From Desulfovibrio sp. An276 (GTDB lineage Bacteria; Desulfobacterota; Desulfovibrionia; Desulfovibrionales; Desulfovibrionaceae), in assembly GCF_002159665.1 (NCBI RefSeq), contig NZ_NFJC01000025.1:1-45578 (forward strand): DNA of 45,578 bases, given 5' to 3'. Positions 15,569 through 23,393 of this stretch are shown here, piece after piece. The number at the start of each line of letters is the position of its first letter. Positions within the stretch are counted from its first letter, which is position 1. A program made the translations under genes and the position numbers. Below the pieces are notes generated by a model. The model did no database searches. It saw only the letters and a list, made by a program, of their open reading frames with translations, and was not told the origin of the DNA.

Positions 15569-17146
15569 GTGCAACCCCTGAACGTCTTTCCCATGACCTG
15601 GACGCCATGCCCGGACGATTTCGATCCGGCCTGGTCTCCGACCTCCATCCGCTACTGCGCGGCGCGCTTTGGCGCAGCCCTGCCGCCTCCGGGGCCGGGA
15701 TACGCATACTGCGACATTGGTGCAGGCGCCGGAGCCCACGTGGCAGCACTGGCCTGTCTGTATCCCGAGGCGTCCTTCTGGGCCGTGGAGGCCAATCCCA
15801 CAGCGGCCCTGCAGGCAGGAAGGCTCATGAGCGCCACGCAAAGGGCCAACATGACAGTGGCTCCCCTGGATCTCGAGCGCTTTCTCGAGGCAGCGACCCC
15901 TGCCTTCGACTGCATGGTCGTGCGGGCAGGGTACTGCACACTGTCGCAGCAGGAGCGGGAGCTTGTGGCCGAAATGGCAGCCCGCAAGCTCAAGTGCGGT
16001 GGCGCCCTGGTGCTGGCCTACGAGGCCCTTCCCATGGCAGCTCCCTTCCAGACCCTTGTAGGTGTGCTGCGCTCGTGCTGGAACGCTGTGGCAGGCAGCG
16101 AGGAGCAGCGCCTGGGCAGGGTACTGGACATTATGGAACGCCTGCTTGGAGAAGGTCGCGGGCTCTTTGCCCAGGGCCAGCCGGTAGCCGCTGCCTGCCG
16201 CATGCTGCTGGACATGGACAGGCGCATTCTGCTGCACCGCTACCTTGCACCATACTACGAGCCTGTCTGGTTTTGCGAACTTGGCGATGCCCTGGCGCGC
16301 CGGGGCCTGATCTTTCGGGGCAGCCTCGATTTGACCTCGCGCCTTGCGCAGACTGGCCTTGCGCAGGAAACCGGGCAGCTGCTTGAGGAAGTGGGTGTAT
16401 TGTCCCTGCAGGAAACGCTGCGCGACTGCCTGACAGGCACGTTCTTGCGGCGCGACATCTTTGTTCGCGGCCACAATCCCCTGGCAGACGCGAACGATGT
16501 GCTGCAGCAAACCCCTTTTTCCGCGGACATGCACGAGGGCGACTATGCCGAGGTCTGCAGATCCGCACGCGGAGAGATCAGGCTCGACATGAGCGCACAC
16601 AGCCGGGTACTGGACAGCATACTAAGCCAGGGAGCCTGCACTGCAGGCCAGCTGGCAGCAGAGCTTGGCATGAGCCATGAGCAGGTTGACGGCGTCTGCG
16701 CCCTGCGCCTTGCCATGGGCGATTTGGTCACAGCCCCGCAGGCTCCGGACAGGGCGGCAGTGGCTGCCTGCAACATGCACCTTGCCAGACGGGCAGTGAC
16801 AGACAATGCCATGGCGACCCTGGTGTCGCCCCTGGGCGGCTGCGTCCTGCTCAACCCTGTCTGCGCGCTCTTCCTTTTGGCCATTGCAAGCGGTTGTTCG
16901 CCACTTGATCATGCCCTGCAGGCCATTGATCCGCAGCGTGCCGCAGGCAACGAAGAGGAGGCAGTGCGCCTCGAACAGATGGTGCTGCGCCAGTACGAGG
17001 AATTTGCCATGCACACTCTCCCGGAACTGCAGCGGCTGCAGATTGTGGCAGCAGAACAGGCTGACACGGGACTGGGTAGCTCCATGGCTGGTCGGGACGG
17101 CTTGAGCGATCCAGGTGAGTCGGACGACTCCGGGAACAGGTCATGA
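15569..17146 (+). CDS. SAM-dependent methyltransferase with C-terminal regulatory/winged-helix-like region
   Basis: The 525-residue product has a class I methyltransferase fold. Motif I (CDIGAGAGAH) lies at residues 48-57, and the acidic residue after strand 2 is Glu74 in FWAVEANP. The remaining core runs to about residue 170. Distal parts resemble the regulatory region found in some bacterial methyltransferases. Residues about 340-400 (ILSQGACTAGQLAAELGMSHEQVDGV) look like a winged helix. The GTG start at 15569 has AAGGAG at 15557-15562. The stop overlaps the next start (ATGA), and the gene follows tssG closely. It is therefore part of the T6SS transcript and may methylate a T6SS component; the substrate is unknown. 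I recognise the fold, not a named protein. Confidence 0.75.
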   Translation: MQPLNVFPMTWTPCPDDFDPAWSPTSIRYCAARFGAALPPPGPGYAYCDIGAGAGAHVAALACLYPEASFWAVEANPTAALQAGRLMSATQRANMTVAPLDLERFLEAATPAFDCMVVRAGYCTLSQQERELVAEMAARKLKCGGALVLAYEALPMAAPFQTLVGVLRSCWNAVAGSEEQRLGRVLDIMERLLGEGRGLFAQGQPVAAACRMLLDMDRRILLHRYLAPYYEPVWFCELGDALARRGLIFRGSLDLTSRLAQTGLAQETGQLLEEVGVLSLQETLRDCLTGTFLRRDIFVRGHNPLADANDVLQQTPFSADMHEGDYAEVCRSARGEIRLDMSAHSRVLDSILSQGACTAGQLAAELGMSHEQVDGVCALRLAMGDLVTAPQAPDRAAVAACNMHLARRAVTDNAMATLVSPLGGCVLLNPVCALFLLAIASGCSPLDHALQAIDPQRAAGNEEEAVRLEQMVLRQYEEFAMHTLPELQRLQIVAAEQADTGLGSSMAGRDGLSDPGESDDSGNRS

Positions 17147-18021
17147 AGCTTTCCGATCTCTTGAACAGACATGCCGAGAAGGGAGACCAGGAAAGGGCAG
17201 GCAAGGAACAGGCTTGTGACACTGCGCCCTCTTTCGAGCCTGGTCCTGTCGCATCCTCGGCGTCCCACAGGGCGCCTGCCGAGCCCAGGCTCAGTGATGC
17301 TCCCGTGGCGCAGGGTGGATCCGGTGGAGTGGCGGACATTGTCTTCCTACTGGACGTGACAGGGAGCATGCAGCCCTGCATCGACGCGCTCAAGAACAAT
17401 ATAGCGGCCTTTCTCGGCACGCTGTCGGAAAGGGACGGGCCTGCCCCTGTGCGCGACTGGCGTGCACGCGTTGTGGGCTACCGCGACTACAACTACGACG
17501 ACGCGCCGCCCCTCGAGGTCTTTCCCTTTGTGCGCAGCACAAGCCTGCTGCAAAAACAGCTTGCGGCCCTGGAGGCAAGGGGCGGGGGCGATGAAGAAGA
17601 ATCCCTGCTCGATGCACTGTACAAGGTGGCAAGCTGTGCGGCAAGCAGGTCAGGCGAAGAGGATGCGCAGCTGTGGCGCAGTCGCGCGGACGCAGTACGC
17701 ATTGTGGTGGTGTTCACGGATGCGCCCTACAGGCAGGTCATGAGCCTGCCGGAGGCGCGGGGCGGCACAGTGCAGGACGTGGCAAACCTGCTCATGTCCG
17801 AGCGCATCGTGCTCTCCGTGTTTGCCCCGGACATGCCCTGCTACGACATGCTGGCGCAGACGGACAAGTCCGAGTACCACCCTGTGCCCTACGATCTCGG
17901 GGATGACTATGGTCCGCAAAAGGCTCTGGCCCTCTTTACTTCAAGGCCCGAGGCCTTTCGCCAGACGCTCATGCAGCTTGCGCGAAGCATTTCCAAATCC
18001 GCGGAGACACCGGTACTATGA
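17143..18021 (+). CDS. von Willebrand factor A (vWA) domain protein
   Basis: The 292-residue product has a variable charged N-terminus (about 1-60) and then a vWA domain beginning VADIVFLLDVTGSMQP. The metal-ion (MIDAS) motif is complete at residues 71-75 (D-V-T-G-S). Further conserved parts are the RVVGYRDYNYDD region and VVVFTDAPY, which supplies the later MIDAS Thr and Asp. There is no signal peptide, so it should be cytoplasmic. It overlaps the methyltransferase by four bases and the next gene by four bases, so the three are made together. vWA domains bind partner proteins through a metal ion; the neighbouring membrane protein is an obvious candidate. Its T6SS role is unknown. Confidence 0.85.
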   Translation: MKLSDLLNRHAEKGDQERAGKEQACDTAPSFEPGPVASSASHRAPAEPRLSDAPVAQGGSGGVADIVFLLDVTGSMQPCIDALKNNIAAFLGTLSERDGPAPVRDWRARVVGYRDYNYDDAPPLEVFPFVRSTSLLQKQLAALEARGGGDEEESLLDALYKVASCAASRSGEEDAQLWRSRADAVRIVVVFTDAPYRQVMSLPEARGGTVQDVANLLMSERIVLSVFAPDMPCYDMLAQTDKSEYHPVPYDLGDDYGPQKALALFTSRPEAFRQTLMQLARSISKSAETPVL

Positions 18022-18695
18022 TGGAAACACTGTCCGCTTGCGGCACCTCGCCCTGGATTGCCTCGTGCCTGTCCATTGCCGGCCTGGCAGGTGCTGCCAT
18101 ACTTTGCGTCATGCTTGTTGCGCTGGGCCTCAGGGGCATTGTACTGCGCATCATGCGCGAAATGAGCTTCTCCAGGCGCTTTGGCAAGCTTTTGTCTGCA
18201 GGCCTGCCCTCCCAGGCTGCGACACTGGGGCTGTACCTTGATGTCTTTCCGGACACGATCAAGGCCAGGGGCAATCTCGCAGGCCTTATGCAGCGCCAGA
18301 TCCTGCGCCTGCATTTGCTCGGCACGGACGAAGCCCTTGTGAATGGCGTGCGCCATCTTGCAGCACAGCTTGCCGCGCGGGACTGCCTAGACAGGCTGAC
18401 ACGCAAGGATGCCCTGGCCCTGGCAGCTGCCGCAGAACAGGCAGCGCGTGAGCCGGGGAAGGCCTTTTCCCACATTGTTTCCCTTGCGTCCGTGCTTGAG
18501 CGCAGGCAGCGCAGTGTGCGGCGCCTGCGCCGTGGGACAGCGTTTTGCCTACTTTTGCTCTGCGTCCTGCTTGGCGCGTGGACCTTCCCGGGAATCTTTT
18601 CCGGGCTGCCCCTTGGGGCTGCCAGACAGCAGCCCGCATCCCTTGTCCATAAGGAACCCCTGCGCCTTGAGGTGGAGATTTGCGCCGATGAATAG
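18018..18695 (+). CDS. Membrane protein of unknown function (two predicted helices)
   Basis: The 225-residue product has a hydrophobic helix near the N-terminus (about residues 12-35) and a second near residues 176-198. The domain between them (about 140 residues) is basic, Leu/Ala-rich and probably cytoplasmic. I do not recognise a family. The start overlaps the vWA gene stop (ATGATG). The last eight bases overlap the start of the Sel1-repeat gene, so it sits in the middle of a coupled gene string. Position suggests a membrane anchor or partner for the vWA protein and the secreted Sel1 protein; this is inference from context only. Confidence 0.7.
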   Translation: MMETLSACGTSPWIASCLSIAGLAGAAILCVMLVALGLRGIVLRIMREMSFSRRFGKLLSAGLPSQAATLGLYLDVFPDTIKARGNLAGLMQRQILRLHLLGTDEALVNGVRHLAAQLAARDCLDRLTRKDALALAAAAEQAAREPGKAFSHIVSLASVLERRQRSVRRLRRGTAFCLLLLCVLLGAWTFPGIFSGLPLGAARQQPASLVHKEPLRLEVEICADE

Positions 18696-19935
18696 CCTGT
18701 TTGCTCCCTGGTCCAGCACTCATGGGGCCAGCACCTCCGTCATGTGCCTTGTAATGTGCCTGATGATTTTGCTGAGCCTGCCGTATCCGGTGCGTGCCGG
18801 ATACAGGGACGCAGAGGCAGCCTTTGTACGCGGCGACTACACTACTGCGCAACGCCACTGCCAGAGTGTTCTTGACGCGCGCGAGTCCACGCGCAGGGAT
18901 CGCGCAAGAGCCTCCTATCTTGAGGGCCTCATGGCCAGAAACGGGTTCGGCATGCCAAGGGACGCCTTTGCGGCCTGGCTTTCCTACAGTGCGGCAGCCT
19001 CCCTTGGCAGTCCCAGGGGCAGATACGGCATGGCTTTGATGCTTTGCGAGGCAGGCAGGGATCTGGCCCTGCCTGCCTCGTTTCGTGCAGACAGACTCTT
19101 TGGGGAGGCCTTTCCGGGCCTGCTTGAGGAAGCCCGCAACGGTGAGCTTCTGGCCCAGGCCATGGTGGGACGCATGTACGAAAAGGGCTACGGAGTCTCC
19201 AGAGACGAGGGCGAGGCCTTTTCCTGGTACCGCAGGGCAGCGGAAAACGGCTCTGCGGCAGCCCAGGTCAACCTAGGCCTGATGCTGCTGCACGGGCGCT
19301 CCACAGCCAGGGATACGGACGCGGCAGGGCGCTGGTTTCGCCTGGCAGCACAGCGCAACGATCCCAGGGGCCAGCTTTTGCACGGTATGGCCATTCTGAA
19401 CGGGTGGTCGGAAAGAATCAGTCTGTCCAGGGCCATGACCTGGGTGCAAAAGGCTGCGGATGCAGGCCTTGTGGAGGCCTGGACAGTGCTTGGCTACATA
19501 CTGGCAGGCTCCAATCCCGAACACGATCTCTCCAGGGCCATCGCTGCACTCGAAAGGGCTGCAGGGGAAGGCGACGGACGCGCACGCCTGCGCCTGGCCT
19601 CGCTGCTCGAAACAGGCGATCCCAAGCGCGCCAGGCTTTTGTACACCGAAGAGGCACAGGCAGGTTGCGTGGAAGCCCAGGCCGCCCTGGGGCATTTTCT
19701 GGCAGCCTCCGGCGACCCGGAAAACTACCCCGAGGCCCTGCGCTGGCTCAGAACCGCGGCAGAGCAGGGCAGTGCCGAGGCACGTCGCAATCTGGCAGTC
19801 ATGTACAGAAACGGCTGGGGCGTGCCGCGCAGTGTAGTCGATGCCTGGCTGTGGGGAGAGGCTGCGGCAAGGGTGGACGATGATCCACAGTCTACGCCGG
19901 ACAGTCCGCTGCAGTGGCTGCTGAAAGTGAAGTAG
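18688..19935 (+). CDS. Secreted Sel1-like repeat (SLR/TPR) protein
   Basis: The 415-residue product has an N-terminal signal sequence (hydrophobic about residues 17-33, cleavage probably after the A in PVRA). Multiple Sel1-like repeats follow, recognisable by the A-x-x-x-L-G-x-M-Y-x-x-G-x-G-V-x-x-D-x-x-x-A-x-x-W-(Y/F)-x-x-A-A pattern. Good examples encode MVGRMYEKGYGVSRDEGEAF and LAVMYRNGWGVPRSVVDAWL. Such solenoids act as protein-protein scaffolds. The ATG at 18688 has GGAG at 18674-18677 and overlaps the upstream stop by eight bases. The predicted location is periplasmic, unlike the three genes before it. It is the last gene of the structural arm, and its stop codon sits inside a perfect hairpin. 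Confidence 0.88.
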   Translation: MNSLFAPWSSTHGASTSVMCLVMCLMILLSLPYPVRAGYRDAEAAFVRGDYTTAQRHCQSVLDARESTRRDRARASYLEGLMARNGFGMPRDAFAAWLSYSAAASLGSPRGRYGMALMLCEAGRDLALPASFRADRLFGEAFPGLLEEARNGELLAQAMVGRMYEKGYGVSRDEGEAFSWYRRAAENGSAAAQVNLGLMLLHGRSTARDTDAAGRWFRLAAQRNDPRGQLLHGMAILNGWSERISLSRAMTWVQKAADAGLVEAWTVLGYILAGSNPEHDLSRAIAALERAAGEGDGRARLRLASLLETGDPKRARLLYTEEAQAGCVEAQAALGHFLAASGDPENYPEALRWLRTAAEQGSAEARRNLAVMYRNGWGVPRSVVDAWLWGEAAARVDDDPQSTPDSPLQWLLKVK

Positions 19936-19970
19936 GATCTTTCAGCAGCAGGGCGTCGGATTCTTCGCCC
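19917..19970. terminator. Tandem hairpins at the convergent gene junction
   Basis: An 11-bp perfect inverted repeat (19917-19927 with 19939-19949) encloses the stop codon of the Sel1 gene in its loop. A second, 5-bp hairpin (19951-19955 with 19966-19970) follows directly. Neither strand has a good T tract. The location between two converging operons suggests termination or mRNA 3'-end protection in both directions. Confidence 0.6.
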
Positions 19971-19973
19971 CTG

Positions 19974-20027
19974 TCCATCCTGCTCATCCCTTCCATCCTA
20001 CTCATCCCGCTCGTCCCGTTCATGGTG
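19974..20027. repeat. Degenerate 9-bp minisatellite across the phosphatase stop codon
   Basis: On the minus strand the unit is GATGAGNNG or GATGGANNG, encoding Asp-Glu/Gly-Arg/Gln. About six units can be read. Two 18-bp blocks (19974-19991 and 19992-20009) differ at only two positions. One unit reads GATGAGTAG, which supplies the phosphatase stop codon. Confidence 0.7.
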
Positions 20028-21503
20028 GATGCGAAACAGCTCCACCATGCCTGTGCCGTCCAGCCTGACACAGCCTGCACACGGGCCTGTGCCTGTACAG
20101 GTGATCACCGCGCAGCGCCCGTGCACGCGCTGCAGGTCTATGCCCTGCGGCACATGGTCGTGGCCGCGAATGAAGGTGTGCACGGGGATCTGCATCTGCC
20201 TGGCAAGAAATTCGTGCCAGTCTGTCAGATCGCCTGCGCCGTATTCGGCAGAGAGCGTGTGGCGGTTGACCAGGCGGCGTTCCACATCCGGGCGAAAGCG
20301 CCCCCAGACACAGTCGCTGCGGCATCTGTCGCTGTCCATGTCTCGCAGGCTCTTGAGACCTGGCCAAAGGTCCCTGAAGGGAAAGCCCCCGTGCGCGGCC
20401 CAGATGCCCCCGGGCAGAAAGAGCAGGTGCGGACCTGTGGCTGCCAGGTGCAGGCAGGCATTGCCAAGGGCGCGAACGTCAGCAAGGTCTCGCTTCTGTT
20501 CGAGCCACTGGGCAAAGTCGCAGGGCAGGACAGAGGAGCGAAAGTGGCCGTTGCAAAGCGCAAGGCCCATCTCGTGGTTGCCCGGAACAAGGAGTACAAG
20601 GCCTGGGCGCGCGCAGGCCAGGGCGAGGAGAAGCGAGAGGCAGGCAGCACTGTGCGGCCCCCGGTCCACAAGATCGCCAAGCAGGACAATGCCGTCGCGC
20701 CTGTCCGGATCCTGTGCGTTGATATGGGCGAGTATGGCCTCGAAGGCCGAGAGATTGCCGTGCACATCGCCAACAAGCCACAGATGCGGCACAAGAAGCC
20801 TTTCCGCAACCCAGACGCGAGTCCCGAAGCCGTGTCCGGCAAAGAGGCGCGATCCGTCCAGGGCCGTAAGACCCGCTGGGACAAGCTCGCCAAGTTCCAG
20901 ATCCGTGTCCGGGAGTGAGGCGTGAAGGGAACCTGCGGCAATATCGCGCAACACAAGGCGGGAAAAGTCCGCAACTGGTGCCGCACGCCCCTGTTCCCTG
21001 TTTTTCGGCTCGTCCGCAGGATCCTGCCGGGCCTGCTTTTGCCTGCGGAGTCGCGGCCGTGAGGTCCTGGCCTGGAAGCGGATCCCTGACCTGCACTCTT
21101 GCGTTGTCCGCCTTTTGCCAGTGCGCCTGAGAGCATGCAGCATGCGTGCGCTATACTCGTCCCACAGAGGCGAGTGTGGCAGGAGCAGAGGAGGCGGCTG
21201 TTCTCCCCTGCTCCAGGCCCGCAGGAAAAGTCCCCTTGGGCCGCACAGTGTGTCCAGGCCGAACACGGCCGAGAGGGCACGAGCTCCAGGAAGGCTTTCG
21301 CATTCGTGCGCCATGGCCCGCGTGCTTTCCTTCAGAATGCGGGACCTGTGCTCCTGCCACAGCATGTCGAGGCCGGCATGCTCGAAGACAAGCCGCAGGG
21401 CGCAGGCATCAGCCTGCGGCATATGTCTGTCAAGGCAGAAACGGACAAGGCGGGCGAAATGGCGCACCGTGCGCCGGCGTTGGGAGGTCAGAGGCAGCGT
21501 CAT
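19998..21503 (-). CDS. PPP-family protein phosphatase with N-terminal extension
   Basis: The 501-residue product has a metallophosphoesterase domain in its second half with all PPP signature motifs: GDVHG at 245-249, GDLVDRG at 276-282 and GNHE at 308-311. Later metal-binding His residues include the IRGHDH segment. These bind two metal ions for phosphate ester hydrolysis. The first about 240 residues are helical and basic, and I do not recognise them. The start overlaps the stop of the upstream kinase-FHA gene by three bases, so it is most likely the opposing phosphatase. T6SS loci with a threonine-phosphorylation pathway normally use PppA, a PP2C enzyme; a PPP-type enzyme here is unusual. 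The C-terminus (HHERDERDE) is encoded by a minisatellite. Confidence 0.85.
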   Translation of the reverse strand: MTLPLTSQRRRTVRHFARLVRFCLDRHMPQADACALRLVFEHAGLDMLWQEHRSRILKESTRAMAHECESLPGARALSAVFGLDTLCGPRGLFLRAWSRGEQPPPLLLPHSPLWDEYSARMLHALRRTGKRRTTQECRSGIRFQARTSRPRLRRQKQARQDPADEPKNREQGRAAPVADFSRLVLRDIAAGSLHASLPDTDLELGELVPAGLTALDGSRLFAGHGFGTRVWVAERLLVPHLWLVGDVHGNLSAFEAILAHINAQDPDRRDGIVLLGDLVDRGPHSAACLSLLLALACARPGLVLLVPGNHEMGLALCNGHFRSSVLPCDFAQWLEQKRDLADVRALGNACLHLAATGPHLLFLPGGIWAAHGGFPFRDLWPGLKSLRDMDSDRCRSDCVWGRFRPDVERRLVNRHTLSAEYGAGDLTDWHEFLARQMQIPVHTFIRGHDHVPQGIDLQRVHGRCAVITCTGTGPCAGCVRLDGTGMVELFRIHHERDERDE

Positions 21504-22813
21504 GGCGTATCCTGGCGATTGGAGCGCTGCATGGCCTGCGCAAGGGGCAGGCGCACGCGCACAGGAAGAAGGGAAAGCCCCCTGGACTCGCGGCCTATGC
21601 TGACAATATCTCCGTCACGCAGGCGCAGCCGGCCTTGCAGGCGTGCGCCGTTGACCAGGGTGTCGTTGACTGCGGACAGGTCAGGCTCGATGAACCACGT
21701 GCCGTTCCCGGGCATAAGGACAAACTGACCGTGACTGGCGTAGCGGGCATCCGGACCAAAGGCTTCCAGAAGGGCACGACCCACAACACTGCGGATGCGC
21801 ACTTCAAGCCTGCCCTGTACCTCGCCTTCGAGCAGCAGACAGTCGGCAGCAGGGGGCGAGTCCGCATGGGGCACAGGGGAGAGAAGAGTTCTGCTGCCAG
21901 GGCTGGGGCGTGTATTGGGCTGCGGGTTGGGAGAGCCGTTATCGCACTGGAGACGGTTCAGGGCTGCCCAGAGGTCGGCAGGCGTCGGCCTGTCGGCCGC
22001 AGCAGGCGCAAGGCAGGCATGCATGCAGTCCTGCAGGGCACGCAGCTCCTCTCCATGAGCAAACATGTCCAGACGCGGTGGCCTGGCCTCGAAGGCGAGC
22101 ATGGCCTTCATGTAGGCGTGCGCGTCGTCAAGGGCGTAGGGGTGTTTCCTGTCGAGCAGCTCGTACAGGACAAGGCCGCAGGAGTAGATGTCCGATTGCC
22201 GGCATGGCACCAGATTCTGCACGTGTTCGGGAGAGTAGTAGCAGGGCGAACCCTTGTACCCCTGCTGGTTGTGCCAGGGTGCTGTTTCGTGCTCGAGTAG
22301 GGAGAAGTCGAAGTCTACGAGCTTGGCCTGTTCTGCGTGGCTCTCCGCTCCCTGAATTGTGTGCGGCACAAGCAGGATGTTGGCTGGCTTGAGATCCGCG
22401 TGCACAATGCCTGTCTTGTGCAGCCTTGCAAGGGCTGCCACAAGCTGGCGGGCCAGATTAAGACGTCTCTTGGGCGTGATTCCACAAGGTTGCGCCAGCA
22501 GCTGTTCCATATCCGAAGAGTCTGCAAGGGAAAATATCTGGAAGAAGGTTGGCATCCCTACTGTGCTTTCGAAGGCCGCGACAGGAGCAATCCAGGGCAC
22601 GTCCCTGCCGCGCAGGCGCATGCCTATCTCTTTCTGGTAGCGCTTGTAGGCCTCGTACCAGCCAACCAGACAGCTCGGGGACTTGTACTGCTTGAGAAAG
22701 AAGAGCTCGTCCTGCGAGCGGACACGGTAGGAGATGGCGTCACGGCCGGTGTACAGGTGTTTTTCCACCACCAGACCGGCAACTCTGTCTCCAGGCTTCA
22801 GCAGGCGGGCCAT
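21500..22813 (-). CDS. Ser/Thr protein kinase-like protein with C-terminal FHA domain
   Basis: The 437-residue product has a protein-kinase domain (about 10-275): candidate ATP-site Lys41 in FFLKQY, catalytic loop HADLKPANIL (Asp140, Lys142, Asn145), DFD at 167-169 and an SPEHVQ segment where APE is expected. The usual HRD and DFG are altered to HAD and DFD, and the glycine-rich loop is poor. The catalytic Asp, the metal-binding Asn and the first Asp are kept, so activity is possible. Residues about 330-437 form an FHA domain, with VGR, S-H, V-N-D-T-x-V-N-G and L-x-x-G-D-x-x-x-x-G. No transmembrane segment is apparent, unlike PpkA. It resembles PpkA and Fha fused into one protein. A GGGAGA ribosome site precedes the ATG. 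Confidence 0.85.
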   Translation of the reverse strand: MARLLKPGDRVAGLVVEKHLYTGRDAISYRVRSQDELFFLKQYKSPSCLVGWYEAYKRYQKEIGMRLRGRDVPWIAPVAAFESTVGMPTFFQIFSLADSSDMEQLLAQPCGITPKRRLNLARQLVAALARLHKTGIVHADLKPANILLVPHTIQGAESHAEQAKLVDFDFSLLEHETAPWHNQQGYKGSPCYYSPEHVQNLVPCRQSDIYSCGLVLYELLDRKHPYALDDAHAYMKAMLAFEARPPRLDMFAHGEELRALQDCMHACLAPAAADRPTPADLWAALNRLQCDNGSPNPQPNTRPSPGSRTLLSPVPHADSPPAADCLLLEGEVQGRLEVRIRSVVGRALLEAFGPDARYASHGQFVLMPGNGTWFIEPDLSAVNDTLVNGARLQGRLRLRDGDIVSIGRESRGLSLLPVRVRLPLAQAMQRSNRQDTP

Positions 22814-22844
22814 GATGCGTCTCCCTGTCCGTCTGCCCGGACGC

Positions 22845-23246
22845 TCAGCACAGGGCCAGGGTAGTCAGCTGGCTTGGCACAATGGTCACGCCAGCGGCAT
22901 TGGGCAGTACGAACATGCAATTCTGGGCAGTGATGCTTGTCAGGCGCTGGGCAGGGGTGCCTCCCACCCACAGGGCGACACAGCCGAGGATGTAGTGCAG
23001 ATCGCCATTGATTCTGTGGGAGATGATGCCAAAGCCCATGACGCCTGGCGAGTCAAGCTGGCTTGCGTGGCCTGTCGTGAGCTGATTGACAGTGGGCATG
23101 CAGGTGTGCAGCACCTTGGGGTAGGTGAGAGAGCTTGTGGCCGAAAACTGGATGTTCGGATAGGGGACCGGAATGGCTGTTGGTGGCGTGAGACAGACAT
23201 CCGGAAAGGACAGGCTCATGCCGAGGCCCTGGCTCAGAACGAACAT
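22845..23246 (-). CDS. DUF4150-type PAAR-like spike-tip protein
   Basis: The 133-residue product begins MFVLSQGLGMSLSFPDVCLTPP, followed by PVPYPNI. That opening is typical of DUF4150 proteins, which act as PAAR-like tips on VgrG in T6SS. The centre has the expected GHASQLDSPGVMGFGIIS-type block and the C-terminal G-T-P-A-x-R-L-T-S-x-T-x-Q-N pattern. It is a compact stand-alone form with no toxin extension. A perfect AGGAGG precedes the ATG. Upstream lie three copies of a 10-bp repeat. It follows the VgrG, DUF2169 and DUF3540 genes in the same direction, which fits a role in completing the spike. Confidence 0.8.
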   Translation of the reverse strand: MFVLSQGLGMSLSFPDVCLTPPTAIPVPYPNIQFSATSSLTYPKVLHTCMPTVNQLTTGHASQLDSPGVMGFGIISHRINGDLHYILGCVALWVGGTPAQRLTSITAQNCMFVLPNAAGVTIVPSQLTTLALC

Positions 23247-23259
23247 GGAAAGCCTCCTA

Positions 23260-23301
23260 GACTGTATTTCTGTTGACTGTATTTTTTTGTGGACTGTGTT
23301 T
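23260..23301. repeat. Three direct copies of a 10-bp unit upstream of the PAAR-like gene
   Basis: GACTGTATTT occurs at 23260-23269 and 23275-23284, with GACTGTGTTT at 23292-23301 (spacings 15 and 17). On the coding strand this reads as AAATACAGTC units directly ahead of the AGGAGG site of the DUF4150 gene. Possible uses are a binding site for a protein or RNA, or simply slippage-derived repeats. Confidence 0.7.
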
Positions 23302-23393
23302 CCTGGTGCGTATGCTGTGTCTTTTTCCGATCATGCGCACATGCCGTGAAGTGTGATGACAGGGACATGCATGTTTTGTCCGGTGGACCATGG

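Noticed and set aside
23260..23301. CRISPR array
   Set aside because: Only three 10-bp repeats with 5-7 base spacers; far too short for CRISPR, and no cas genes are present.
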